NCBI RefSeq assembly: GCF_003710105.1
Contig: NZ_CP033325.1
Coordinates: 2,790,001 to 2,854,000 of the forward strand
Direction of reading: 5' to 3'
Source of the DNA: Georgenia faecalis
Lineage (GTDB): Bacteria; Actinomycetota; Actinomycetes; Actinomycetales; Actinomycetaceae
DNA: 64,000 bases
Part shown: piece after piece, positions 10,095 to 20,281 of the stretch
Layout of the letters: every line of letters starts with the position of its first letter
Numbering within the stretch: position 1 is the first letter of the stretch
Made by a program: the position numbers and the translations under genes
Notes under the pieces: model-generated
The model's input: only the letters and a program-made list of their open reading frames with translations
Databases searched by the model: none
What the model was told of the DNA's origin: nothing

Positions 10095-11624
10095 CTACCG
10101 GCCGCTCCGGGCGACCACCGGTTGCCCCGCCGACGGCAGGTCCGCGCTGGAGACGACGACGCGCCGCTCGCCGGCCGATGTGGCGACGAACGCGAACGTC
10201 GCGTCGCTGACGTCGAAGTCGAGGCGGACGACCGCCGTCGCCCCGTCGTCGTCACGGCCCGTCCACACGAGACGGCCCCGGTGGCCGTCGAGCTCGGCCG
10301 CGAATTCCCCCCGGAACGCGGGCTGCGTGGCTCGCACCCGCAGGGCTGCCAGCTGCACCTGCACGACGGCCCGGCGCAGCTCCCGCTCGACCCCGGCGGC
10401 GCTGAAGTAGTGCCGGTTGACGTCCCTGCCCACCCCGGTGCGGTCGAGCAGGTCCATGTCGTTCCCCGCCGCGAGCAGACCGACGTAGTAGACCTGCGGG
10501 ATGCCGGGGACCATGAGCTGGATGAGTCGGGCGAGCAGGTACCGCCGGTCATCGCGACCCAGGGCGTCGTAGAACGTGCAGTTCACCTGGTAGAGGTCGA
10601 GATTGGCGGCGGCGGCTCCGGTCGCCGCCCGGCTCGTGCCACCGCTCGCCTCATGGATCGCCTCGACGAGGGCGTCGATCTGCTCCTCGGCGAGCAGGCC
10701 GGGCTCCCCTGGCCGCAGGGCACTCGGACCCACGTCGATGATGCCGATGCCGTCGTGGGTGTCGAGGACCGTCAACGCGTTCGTGGGCCGGAGCTCGAGC
10801 CACCGCCGCAGCGGGAGGAGGTCCCGGGCGTGCAGGGCGTGCAGTACCAACGGGGGGAGCGCGAAGTCGTAGACGTAGTCGACCGTTCGCGCGATCTCGA
10901 TCTGCTGCTGGTAGTGCCCGTGGACCTCCAGGAGCACGGTGGCACCTCGGGCACGCGCGAGCGCGAGGATGCGGTCGGTGTGGGCGCGCGTGGAGGCCGT
11001 CATGAAGCAGTCCGTCCCGGCCTCTTTGCCGGTGTAACCCACGGCATCCAGCCGCAGCATCGTCACACCGGCCCCGACGAGCGTATCGATGACCGAGCCG
11101 AGGTACTCCCACGCCTCCTCGCTTCGCAGGTCGATGTCGACCTGCTCGGGAGCAAAGGTCGTCCAGACGAGCCGCTGCTCGCCGCCGAGGGTCATGGCGG
11201 TGAAGGGAAGGCCGGGGCGCGGCCGGTAGATGCGTGCGAGATCCGCCTCGGTCGCGCCCTCGGGGAACACCGACGTCAGCGTGAGGAACATCGGCGCCCA
11301 TGGCGAGGCGGCGCCCCGCTCCTGGACGTCGCGGAACTGGGCCGAGCGCGAGGATGCATGGTTGACGATGACGTCACTCATGACCACCCGGTCGGCGCTG
11401 AGCGCGCGCACGTCCTCCCAGGTCCCGAGACGAGGGTCGACGACCGTGTGGTCCTCCGGGTCGAACCCCGCGTCGACGCCGTCGAAGGGGCGGTAGTAGG
11501 GAAGAACGTGCACGCCGTCGAAGGCACCGGCGAACGGCCCGTCGAGCAGCTCACGCAGACCACGGAAGGTCCCCCCGAGGCGGTCCGCGTAGGCGATCAG
11601 CTGGGGGCCGGCAGGTGTGTTCAC
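10095..11624 (-). CDS. Sucrose phosphorylase (GH13_18)
   Basis: A 509-residue cytoplasmic enzyme predicted to convert sucrose plus phosphate to alpha-glucose-1-phosphate and fructose. It follows bifidobacterial sucrose phosphorylase closely from LIAYADRLGG through the YRPRPGLPF and QVDID blocks. The nucleophile is Asp193 (RLDAVGY), the acid/base Glu233 (LEVHGHY) and the stabiliser Asp291 (DTHDGIG). The GTG at 11624 is preceded by GAAGGA; the longer frame upstream is noncoding overlap. It is the last gene of the ABC-importer operon. A related GH13_18 specificity (sucrose-6-phosphate or glucosylglycerate phosphorylase) is possible, but the similarity favours sucrose. Confidence 0.9.
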   Translation of the reverse strand: MNTPAGPQLIAYADRLGGTFRGLRELLDGPFAGAFDGVHVLPYYRPFDGVDAGFDPEDHTVVDPRLGTWEDVRALSADRVVMSDVIVNHASSRSAQFRDVQERGAASPWAPMFLTLTSVFPEGATEADLARIYRPRPGLPFTAMTLGGEQRLVWTTFAPEQVDIDLRSEEAWEYLGSVIDTLVGAGVTMLRLDAVGYTGKEAGTDCFMTASTRAHTDRILALARARGATVLLEVHGHYQQQIEIARTVDYVYDFALPPLVLHALHARDLLPLRRWLELRPTNALTVLDTHDGIGIIDVGPSALRPGEPGLLAEEQIDALVEAIHEASGGTSRAATGAAAANLDLYQVNCTFYDALGRDDRRYLLARLIQLMVPGIPQVYYVGLLAAGNDMDLLDRTGVGRDVNRHYFSAAGVERELRRAVVQVQLAALRVRATQPAFRGEFAAELDGHRGRLVWTGRDDDGATAVVRLDFDVSDATFAFVATSAGERRVVVSSADLPSAGQPVVARSGR

Positions 11625-11634
11625 GAGACGTCCT

Positions 11635-12033
11635 TCAGTCGGTGGGCGCAGCACCCATCGGAGCCTCTTCGGCGATGAGCAGGAGGCGGCGGCGCCAGGC
11701 CAGCCGCGCGGCGCGCGCGTCCCTGGACAGCGGCGCCCCGGGGGCCATGAAGTCGACCGCATGGTTCCCGCCGGGCCACACGTGCAGCTCCGCGGTGCCT
11801 GCGGAGCGCCACAGCAGGTCTGCGTACGCCACGCACTCGTCCCGGAACGCCTCGACCGACCCGACGTCGACGAACGCCGGCGGCAGCCCGCTCAGGTCGG
11901 TCGCGCGCGCCGGGGCGGCGTAGATCGGCACGTCCAGCCCCCCGGCGCCGACGCCGGAGTAGGCGCTCCGCGCCATCTCGGCGAGGGCGAGCTCGATCGC
12001 GGGGTCGAGGGGTGGGTGCCCAGGTGCCGTCAC
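11635..12033 (-). pseudogene. Alpha/beta hydrolase C-terminal fragment (esterase remnant)
   Basis: This 132-residue frame matches only the C-terminal third of acetyl-esterase-like alpha/beta hydrolases (~300 residues). DLSGLPPAFVDVGSVEAFRDE would hold the acidic residue and PGGNHAVDF the catalytic His. The HGGG oxyanion motif and the GDSAGG nucleophile elbow are absent, because upstream sequence is permease coding. The frame is nevertheless open, starts with GTG overlapping the permease stop (GTGA), and ends 10 bp before the phosphorylase start. It is most likely a decayed esterase whose end was fused behind the permease. It could still be translated, but not as a working hydrolase. Confidence 0.75.
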
Positions 12034-12854
12034 CCCTTCACCGCGCCCTGCATCAGCGCCGAGACGAAGTGCCGCTGGAAGGCGAGGAAGACCAGCAGCG
12101 TCGGGGTGAGGATGAGCAGGGACCCGGCGCACAGCAAGGGTATGTCGGTGCCCCACTGCCCCTGGAAGGCGCCGAGCGCCCCGGCCATCGTGCGTCGGGT
12201 GGGATCGTCCACGAGCACCACGGCGAGGAGGAACTGGTTCCACGTCCACAGGAACATGAGGATCGCCAACGAGGACAGGGCCGGCATGGACAGCGGCAGG
12301 TGGATCCGCAGGAAGAGCTGCGTCGTGCTCGCCCCATCGATGCGGGCGGCCTCGGAGAGCTCCTCGGGCATGTTGATGAAGTGCGCCCGCATCCACATGA
12401 CGGCGAACGGCATGAAGAGGCCGAGCAACGGCAGGATGATCGCCCACCGGGTGTTGAGCAGGCCGATGTCGCGCATCTGGTAGTACAGCGGCACGACGAT
12501 GGCCTCGAAGGGCAGCGTGAGCCCGAGGAGGAAGACGAGGAAGATCCACCGGCTGCCCGGCGGTCGCAGGTGCCCGAGGGCGAAGCCCGCCAGCGTGCTG
12601 ATCAGCAGGGCCAGGGGCACGACCCCCACCTCGATGAGGACGCTCGAGACGAGGAGCTGGCGCATGTTCGCGGCCTGGAACGCCGTGACGAAGTTCGACC
12701 ACTGCGGTTCGTCGGGCCACTCCAGCCCGGCCGGGTACGTCCCGGTCGGGTGCAGCGCGGTGACGAACAGCGTCACGAACGGCACGAGCGTGATGACCAT
12801 CAGGCTCACGAGGATGGCGCGGCCGAGCCACACCTCACGTGCGGCGGTCTTCAC
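12030..12854 (-). CDS. ABC sugar transporter permease, MalG type
   Basis: A 274-residue inner-membrane protein with about six hydrophobic segments. The cytoplasmic EAA loop, EAARIDGASTTQLFLRIHLP, docks the ATPase. The GTG start overlaps the upstream permease stop by four bases. It is one of two permeases of a carbohydrate uptake (CUT1) importer whose binding protein is encoded at 13822-15207. No ATPase is encoded here, so a shared MsiK-like ATPase elsewhere is probable. Confidence 0.93.
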   Translation of the reverse strand: MKTAAREVWLGRAILVSLMVITLVPFVTLFVTALHPTGTYPAGLEWPDEPQWSNFVTAFQAANMRQLLVSSVLIEVGVVPLALLISTLAGFALGHLRPPGSRWIFLVFLLGLTLPFEAIVVPLYYQMRDIGLLNTRWAIILPLLGLFMPFAVMWMRAHFINMPEELSEAARIDGASTTQLFLRIHLPLSMPALSSLAILMFLWTWNQFLLAVVLVDDPTRRTMAGALGAFQGQWGTDIPLLCAGSLLILTPTLLVFLAFQRHFVSALMQGAVKG

Positions 12855-13816
12855 TGCTCCCTGCCTCGGATGACGCGCTGGAGCGGGATGACCACGATGA
12901 GCACGAGCGCCATGAGTGCCACTGCCAGGGCGGAGGCCTGGCCGACTTCCCGCTGGAAGAACGCGAGGTAGTAGATCTCCAGGCCGGGGACCATGGTGCT
13001 GTTGCCGGGACCACCCTGGGTGGAGATGTAGATGATGTCGAAGCTGGCCAGTGCGGCGATCACCGTGACGGTCAGGCAGACCGCGAGCTCCTGGCGCAGG
13101 CTCGGCAGGGTCACCGACCAGAACTCCCGGATCGGCCCGGCGCCGTCGAGGCGCGCGGCCTCGTACAGGGCCGGGTCGATCTTCGACATGCCGGCCAGCA
13201 GCAGGACGAGGCACAGTCCCAGGGAGACCCAGGCACCGATGACGCCGACGCCGGAGAGCGCCGTGCTGAAGTCACCGAGCCAGGCGCGGGTGATCGAGCC
13301 GAGGCCGATGAGACGCAGGAACTGGTTGACCACGCCGTCGCTCGCCATGATCCAGGTCCACATGATGCCGGCCGCGACGAGCGGGATCACCTGCGGCAGG
13401 AACAGCACGGTGCGACCGACGACCGCCAGGCGACTGGTGGCGAACTTGCGGATGATCGCCGCGGCGACCAGGCCCAGCGTCACCGGCACGAAGCTGAAGT
13501 AGACGATGAGCTGGAGGGCATTGAGGATCGGCCCGAACATCTCCGGGTCCTGCAGGAGCCGGACGTAGTTGGCGGCGCCCACCCACGTGGACTCGGTGAC
13601 GCCGTTCCACTCGTACAGCGAGTACTGCACCGTGATGATGAGCGGGCGGAGCACGAACGCCCCGTAGAAGAAGGCGGCGGGCAGCACGAGGGCAAGGGCC
13701 GCCGCGGAGCGCCGGTGCCGTGCGAGGGAGCCCCTGCGCCGGCCCGGGCGCGCGGGCGAGAGGCCCGCCCGCGCGCCCGCTTCCGGGGGGCGACCGGAGA
13801 GGGTGAGGTCCGGCAT
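12851..13816 (-). CDS. ABC sugar transporter permease, MalF type
   Basis: A 321-residue membrane permease. A basic N-terminal tail precedes the first segment (AAALALVLPAAFFYGAFVL), and the EAA loop is EAARLDGAGPIREFWSVTLP. The ATG at 13816 lies 5 bp after the binding-protein stop and is preferred over a longer in-frame extension that overlaps that gene. It pairs with the MalG-type permease downstream. Confidence 0.93.
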   Translation of the reverse strand: MPDLTLSGRPPEAGARAGLSPARPGRRRGSLARHRRSAAALALVLPAAFFYGAFVLRPLIITVQYSLYEWNGVTESTWVGAANYVRLLQDPEMFGPILNALQLIVYFSFVPVTLGLVAAAIIRKFATSRLAVVGRTVLFLPQVIPLVAAGIMWTWIMASDGVVNQFLRLIGLGSITRAWLGDFSTALSGVGVIGAWVSLGLCLVLLLAGMSKIDPALYEAARLDGAGPIREFWSVTLPSLRQELAVCLTVTVIAALASFDIIYISTQGGPGNSTMVPGLEIYYLAFFQREVGQASALAVALMALVLIVVIPLQRVIRGREQ

Positions 13817-13821
13817 CGAGC

Positions 13822-15207
13822 TCAGCCGATCTCGCTCTCGTACTCCGCCTGCACGGCGGGCAGCAGCTCGGCAGCCTCGATCTCTCCGGCGACGAGCTTC
13901 TGCAGGTTCGGCGTCCACCCCCGGGCGTAGATCCCGCCCGTGGCGTTGGCAATGAAGTCCATCGCGCCGTTGTCCTCACCGATGGTCACACCCGCGGCGA
14001 GGGTCTGTGCCGTCACCGACTCCTCGTCGACCTCCGGCATGAAGGCATCGACGGGGCCCATGGGGTGCGAGCCACCGATCTCGACGGCCATGGTGCGCGC
14101 GGCCTCGTCGGTCGCCACCCAGTTGAGGAACTCTGCGGCGCAGTCCGCGTTCGCGGCGCCAGCACCGATGCCGTAGGTGAGCGGGGCGGACATCGCCCCG
14201 ACCTGGCCGCCCTCCTCGACCGGCGGCATGAGGAAGAACCCGACGTTCCCGGGCATCTGGGTGTCGAACGTGCCCGACTCCCAGTCCCCGTTGAACATGA
14301 GGAGGTTCTCGCCCCCGAGGAAGCGGGCCATCGACTGGGAGTAGTCAAGAGAGTTGATGTCGTCGGCGAAGTAGCCGGCGTCGATCCAGCGCTCGAGGTG
14401 CTCGACCGCCTGGAGGTTGCTCGACGTGTCGATCGTGGCGCCCTCCTCCTGGTACACCCAGCCGTTGATCTCCGCCGGCTCGCCGTAGGAGGCCATGAGC
14501 CCCTGCAGGGGGAACGCGAGACCGCCCGTGGCGCCGCCGTTGAACTGCGCGCTCGGGGTGATGCCGGCGTCCAGCGCCGCCTGGAGGTATCCGTCGAGCG
14601 CGTCGAGGGTGGCGGGGGGCTCGGTCATACCGATCTGGGCGGCGAGCTCCTTGTTGTAGAACACGCCGGTCATCGAGAAGTTCAGGCCCATGGCATACAG
14701 GGGTCCGGACCCGCGCCGGCCGTTCTCGTCCACGCGCATCTGCTCGAGCTGCGAGGAGGGCCACTCGTCCCAGCCGAAGGCCTCGGCGTAGGGGTCGAGG
14801 TCGAGCAGGAGGCCGTCGGAGGCGAGCTCGCTCATCTGCGGCAGGCGCATGAGGTCGGGAGGGTCGTCGGCGAGGACGCGGGGAGCATTCTGCGTGAGCA
14901 CCGCGAACTGGTCCTCGCGGATGTCGAAGGTGACGTTCGGGTGCTGCTCGGTGAACGCGTCGGTGAGCTCACGGAAGATCGGGAAGCCCGTCTCGACGTA
15001 GGCGTCGACGACGACGTCGTCGGTCCCGCAACTGGGGGCCTCGCCTGACGCGGCCCCCGACGCGGTCGCCCCGCCGGCGCCGGACGGCTCGTCAGTGGCA
15101 CTCTCGCCCGGGGCGGAGCAGGCCGACAGCGCGAGCAGCCCGGTCAGGCTGAGCGTGGCGGCGGTGGAGCGCGAGCGACGCCGGGTGGTCTGGAGGTTGC
15201 GAGACAC
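13822..15207 (-). CDS. Extracellular sugar-binding lipoprotein of ABC importer
   Basis: A 461-residue substrate-binding protein. The signal peptide ends in the lipobox LSAC (residues 27-30), so Cys30 is the predicted lipidated residue. A Ser/Gly/Ala-rich linker and a family-1 solute-binding fold follow (for example DLMRLPQMSELASDG and NGDWESGTF). The start is GTG with GGGAG upstream. It is the first gene of the sugar operon. Sucrose or a related glucoside is the inferred ligand from the phosphorylase in the same operon. Confidence 0.92.
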   Translation of the reverse strand: MSRNLQTTRRRSRSTAATLSLTGLLALSACSAPGESATDEPSGAGGATASGAASGEAPSCGTDDVVVDAYVETGFPIFRELTDAFTEQHPNVTFDIREDQFAVLTQNAPRVLADDPPDLMRLPQMSELASDGLLLDLDPYAEAFGWDEWPSSQLEQMRVDENGRRGSGPLYAMGLNFSMTGVFYNKELAAQIGMTEPPATLDALDGYLQAALDAGITPSAQFNGGATGGLAFPLQGLMASYGEPAEINGWVYQEEGATIDTSSNLQAVEHLERWIDAGYFADDINSLDYSQSMARFLGGENLLMFNGDWESGTFDTQMPGNVGFFLMPPVEEGGQVGAMSAPLTYGIGAGAANADCAAEFLNWVATDEAARTMAVEIGGSHPMGPVDAFMPEVDEESVTAQTLAAGVTIGEDNGAMDFIANATGGIYARGWTPNLQKLVAGEIEAAELLPAVQAEYESEIG

Positions 15208-15251
15208 CGTTATCTCCCTTCAGAGGGGCGAACACGCGGGGGGGCGGTCCG

Positions 15252-15267
15252 GCTAAATCGAGTTAGC
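15252..15267. promoter_or_regulatory. LacI-family operator-like palindrome
   Basis: GCTAAATCGAGTTAGC is a 16-bp inverted repeat with seven of eight positions paired and a central CG, the usual LacI/GalR operator architecture. It lies just downstream of the predicted -10 of the binding-protein gene, in the gap shared with the divergent lacI-type gene. Binding there would block the sugar operon. Confidence 0.75.
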
Positions 15268-15273
15268 AGGGTC

Positions 15274-15302
15274 AATATGGCCGCGGCGGTGGCACATGTC
15301 AA
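15274..15302 (-). promoter_or_regulatory. Promoter of the sugar importer/phosphorylase operon
   Basis: On the minus strand a perfect TTGACA (15297-15302) is followed by a 17-bp spacer and CATATT (15274-15279). The predicted start site falls next to the palindrome at 15252-15267. The positions fit a sigma-70-type promoter repressed by steric blockage. Confidence 0.65.
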
Positions 15303-15354
15303 GGCCTCGAGGGCGCGGGGACGGCCACTACGATCGGACGACGAGAGGAGCACC

Positions 15355-16419
15355 ATGGCCAGCAGACGCGTGACGCTCGCGGACGTCGCGCGTCACGCGG
15401 GCGTCTCGTCCTCGACCGCCTCCCTCGTCCTCAGCGGGCGAGGTCGCGAGCTGCGCATCTCCGAGGCCGTCCACGCGCGTGTGCGCGAGGCAGCCGAGAC
15501 CCTCGGCTACCGGCGCAACACGATCTCGGTGGGGCTGCGCAAGGGCTCCACGAACACCATCGGCTTCGTCTCCGACACGGTCGCCTCCTCGCAGCTCGCC
15601 GGCGACATGATCAAGGGGGCGCTGGCTGCGGCCCGCGAGAGCGGCTTCATGCTGTTCATGAGCGAGACCGGGGGTGGTGCGGTGCAGGAGCGCAAGGCGG
15701 TCGAGGCGATGCTCGACCACCGCGTGGACGGCCTGGTGCTCGCGTCGATGTTCACCCGGCGGCGCGAGGAGATCCCCGGGGAGCTCGACCACATCCCCAC
15801 GGTGCTGGTCAACGCACTCGCGCCCGAGGGGCGGCGCTTCCCGACCGTCGTGCCCGACGAGCGCGCCGCGGGCCGCGCGGCGGTCGAGACGCTCCTCAAC
15901 GCCGGGCACCGGGAGATCCACCTCATCGGGGCCGGCCCGCGCCTGGAGGACGCGCCGGCAGCCTCGGAGGCCGGCCACCTGCGCCTCACCGGGATGCTCG
16001 AGGTGATGGCCGATGCCGGCATCGTCCCCGCCTCGGGGCACCCCTACCGCTCGTGGAACCCTTCGCACGGGTGGGAGGCGGTCCACGATCTGCTCGAGCA
16101 GGGCACCGTGCCGGGCGCTCTCGTGTGCTTCAACGACCGCCTCGCCCTCGGCGCCTACCAGGCCCTGCAGGAAGCCGGACTGCGGATCCCCGAGGACACG
16201 TCGGTGGTGTCGTTCGACGACTCCCCCCTGGCAGGGTGGCTGCGTCCCGCGCTCACCAGCCTCGCCATCCCGCACCGCACCCTCGGCCGCATGGCGGTAG
16301 ACATGCTCGTCTCCTCGCTCCAGGACGCCGACCGGCACCCGCTGGTGCCACAGGTCCTGCGGATCGGCATGCCCGTGCGTACCCGCGGATCGATCGCCGA
16401 CCGGACCGCGCGCCCCTGA
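15355..16419 (+). CDS. LacI-family transcriptional regulator
   Basis: A 354-residue repressor with an N-terminal helix-turn-helix (VTLADVARHAGVSSSTASLV, residues 6-25) and hinge, then a periplasmic-binding-protein-like sensor domain ending with SFDDSPLAGWLRPALTSLAI. The ATG at 15355 follows GAGAGGAG. It is divergent from the sugar operon, and a matching operator lies in the gap, so local repression relieved by a sugar ligand is the likely role. Confidence 0.92.
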   Translation: MASRRVTLADVARHAGVSSSTASLVLSGRGRELRISEAVHARVREAAETLGYRRNTISVGLRKGSTNTIGFVSDTVASSQLAGDMIKGALAAARESGFMLFMSETGGGAVQERKAVEAMLDHRVDGLVLASMFTRRREEIPGELDHIPTVLVNALAPEGRRFPTVVPDERAAGRAAVETLLNAGHREIHLIGAGPRLEDAPAASEAGHLRLTGMLEVMADAGIVPASGHPYRSWNPSHGWEAVHDLLEQGTVPGALVCFNDRLALGAYQALQEAGLRIPEDTSVVSFDDSPLAGWLRPALTSLAIPHRTLGRMAVDMLVSSLQDADRHPLVPQVLRIGMPVRTRGSIADRTARP

Positions 16420-16484
16420 CGCGGCGCGTCGCACACCTCATACCGCCCCGCGGGGCACCAACCAGTCGCGTTCTCGGACGTCGA

Positions 16485-16512
16485 CCGCCGCCGCGGGTGA
16501 CGGGGGCGGCGG
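16485..16512. terminator. Hairpin between convergent lacI-type gene and guaB
   Basis: CCGCCGCC and GGCGGCGG form an 8-bp stem with a 12-base loop in the 128-bp gap between two converging genes. A further GCCCCGCGGGGC palindrome lies at 16445-16456. No T-tract is present. A bidirectional terminator is plausible. Confidence 0.4.
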
Positions 16513-16547
16513 CCCACTCCGCTACCCGTCGCCGCGCGGGAATGCGC

Positions 16548-19050
<2,503 letters not shown>

Positions 19051-19173
19051 CGCTCCTCCTCGATCGTTGCCCGGCGATTCTGCCCCGTCCAGCGGCCCGG
19101 AGCATTCCCGGCCACGCCAAAGGTGTCGACGAACCGCCAGTGGATCGATAGATGAATCGGTAGCGCAAGGGGC

Positions 19174-19203
19174 TTGAATAACTTGTGCATCGCTTGGTAC
19201 GTT
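19174..19203 (+). promoter_or_regulatory. Candidate whiB promoter
   Basis: TTGAAT (19174-19179), an 18-bp spacer and TACGTT (19198-19203) lie about 70 bp before the whiB start, in an AT-richer patch of the 221-bp divergent gap. The -10 match is imperfect. Confidence 0.4.
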
Positions 19204-19271
19204 CAGCACAGCGCAGACGAGAGCGACCTCGTCGGCACGCGGACCATTCGACGCACTGAAGGAGCGATGAC

Positions 19272-19562
19272 ATGGCGGAGCTCTCCCGGCTTCCCGGCCC
19301 CGTGATGGACCTGTGGGAGTGGCAGTACGAGGGTTCGTGCCGTGAGGCCGACCCGGACCTGTTCTTCCACCCCGAGGGCGAGCGCGGCGGCACGCGCCGC
19401 CGCCGGGCCGAGGCGGCCAAGGCCATCTGCGCCACCTGCCCCGTCATCCAGCAGTGCCGCGAGCACGCCCTCACCGTCCGCGAGCCCTACGGCGTCTGGG
19501 GCGGGCTGTCCGAGGACGAGCGCCAGGACATCCTCGCCGGCAGCGCCCGCCGCGCCATCTGA
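19272..19562 (+). CDS. whiB3: WhiB-family redox regulator, WhiB3/WhiD type
   Basis: A 96-residue iron-sulfur transcription factor. The four cluster-binding cysteines are Cys23, Cys53, Cys56 and Cys62 (C...CxxC...C), followed by the GVWGG turn at residues 74-78. The LPGP...W.WQ start and FFHPEGERG block resemble mycobacterial WhiB3 and streptomycete WhiD more than other WhiB classes. ATG at 19272 follows GGAG by 8 bases. It works by contacting the primary sigma factor in known members. Confidence 0.88.
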   Translation: MAELSRLPGPVMDLWEWQYEGSCREADPDLFFHPEGERGGTRRRRAEAAKAICATCPVIQQCREHALTVREPYGVWGGLSEDERQDILAGSARRAI

Positions 19563-19575
19563 CGACGCTCCACGA

Positions 19576-19609
19576 CGAAAGCCCCCGGCCACGCGGCCGG
19601 GGGCTTTCG
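19576..19609 (+). terminator. Strong terminator after whiB
   Basis: CGAAAGCCCCCGGCC, an ACGC loop and its exact complement form a perfect 15-bp stem ending in CTTTCG, 13 bp after the whiB stop. It is symmetrical and could also stop transcription from the groES side. Confidence 0.88.
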
Positions 19610-19703
19610 CGTGCCCACGCGGCGCCCGGCTGCTCGGGCGCCCCGGTCCGGCGACGCCCTGAGCCCGCCGACGCCCGGGGTACGACGAGGTGCCCGGGTA
19701 CGA

Positions 19704-19739
19704 CGACGCCCCCCGGCCCGTGCGGGCCAGGGGGCGTCG
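19704..19739 (-). terminator. Terminator after groES
   Basis: CGACGCCCCC plus GGCCC pair with GGGCC plus GGGGGCGTCG around a GTGC loop, giving a 16-position stem with one C/A mismatch. It is 30 bp beyond the groES stop on the minus strand, consistent with groES being a single-gene transcript. Confidence 0.75.
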
Positions 19740-19769
19740 ATCAGCGCGAGCGCGCGGTGGAGAGAGCTG

Positions 19770-20066
19770 TCACTTCTCCACGACGGCGAGGACGTCGCGC
19801 GCGGAGAGGATGAGGTACTCCTCGCCGGCGTACTTCACCTCGGTGCCGCCGTACTTGCTGTAGATGACGACGTCGCCGACGGAGACGTCGAGCGGGACGC
19901 GGTTGCCGTTGTCGTCGACCCGGCCGGGGCCGGTCGCGATGACCGTGCCCTCCTGGGGCTTCTCCTGGGCGGTGTCCGGGATGACGAGACCAGACGCCGT
20001 GGTCTGCTCGGCCTCGAGCGTCTGCACGACGATGCGGTCCTCGAGGGGCTTGATGGAGACCGACAC
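19770..20066 (-). CDS. groES: Co-chaperonin GroES
   Basis: A 98-residue Hsp10 lid protein with the family start [15 protein letters not shown], mobile-loop region TTASGLVIP and end DVLAVVEK. The GTG at 20066 has GGGGAGG upstream. A sigma-70-type promoter overlapped by a CIRCE operator lies upstream, so HrcA repression and heat induction are expected. groEL is not adjacent: a terminator and whiB follow, so groES is monocistronic here. Confidence 0.96.
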   Translation of the reverse strand: MSVSIKPLEDRIVVQTLEAEQTTASGLVIPDTAQEKPQEGTVIATGPGRVDDNGNRVPLDVSVGDVVIYSKYGGTEVKYAGEEYLILSARDVLAVVEK

Positions 20067-20203
20067 TGCGGACCTCCCCTTCGCATGAGTGTGGAACGGA
20101 ACGTGGTCAGGTACGCCGCAGCCCGCCACCCCGATCGCCGTCGCGGGGATCGACCGAGCAGCCGTGCTGCAGCAGTCACAGCCCGGGGGCTGTGCCGTTC
20201 CTT

Positions 20204-20232
20204 AATCTATGGCCGGGTTAGCACTCGGTCAA
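20204..20232 (-). promoter_or_regulatory. groES promoter overlapping CIRCE
   Basis: On the minus strand TTGACC (20227-20232), a 17-bp spacer and TAGATT (20204-20209) form a good vegetative promoter. The -35 box and spacer overlap the CIRCE element, as in HrcA-repressed chaperone genes. Confidence 0.75.
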
Positions 20233-20244
20233 GGCGAGTGCCAA
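20218..20244. promoter_or_regulatory. CIRCE operator (HrcA binding site)
   Basis: TTAGCACTC-N9-GAGTGCCAA matches the CIRCE consensus TTAGCACTC-N9-GAGTGCTAA with a single change (C for T in the right arm). It sits between groES and the divergent methyltransferase gene, whose start is 37 bp away, so HrcA might affect both. Confidence 0.9.
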
Positions 20245-20281
20245 CGTGTGGCGCCGCGCCCGCCGGTGGGAGGATCGACGC

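Noticed and set aside
12855-13214. Longer start for the MalG-type permease
   Set aside because: The upstream extension overlaps the MalF-type gene and lacks membrane-protein features. The GTGA overlap start gives the normal length.
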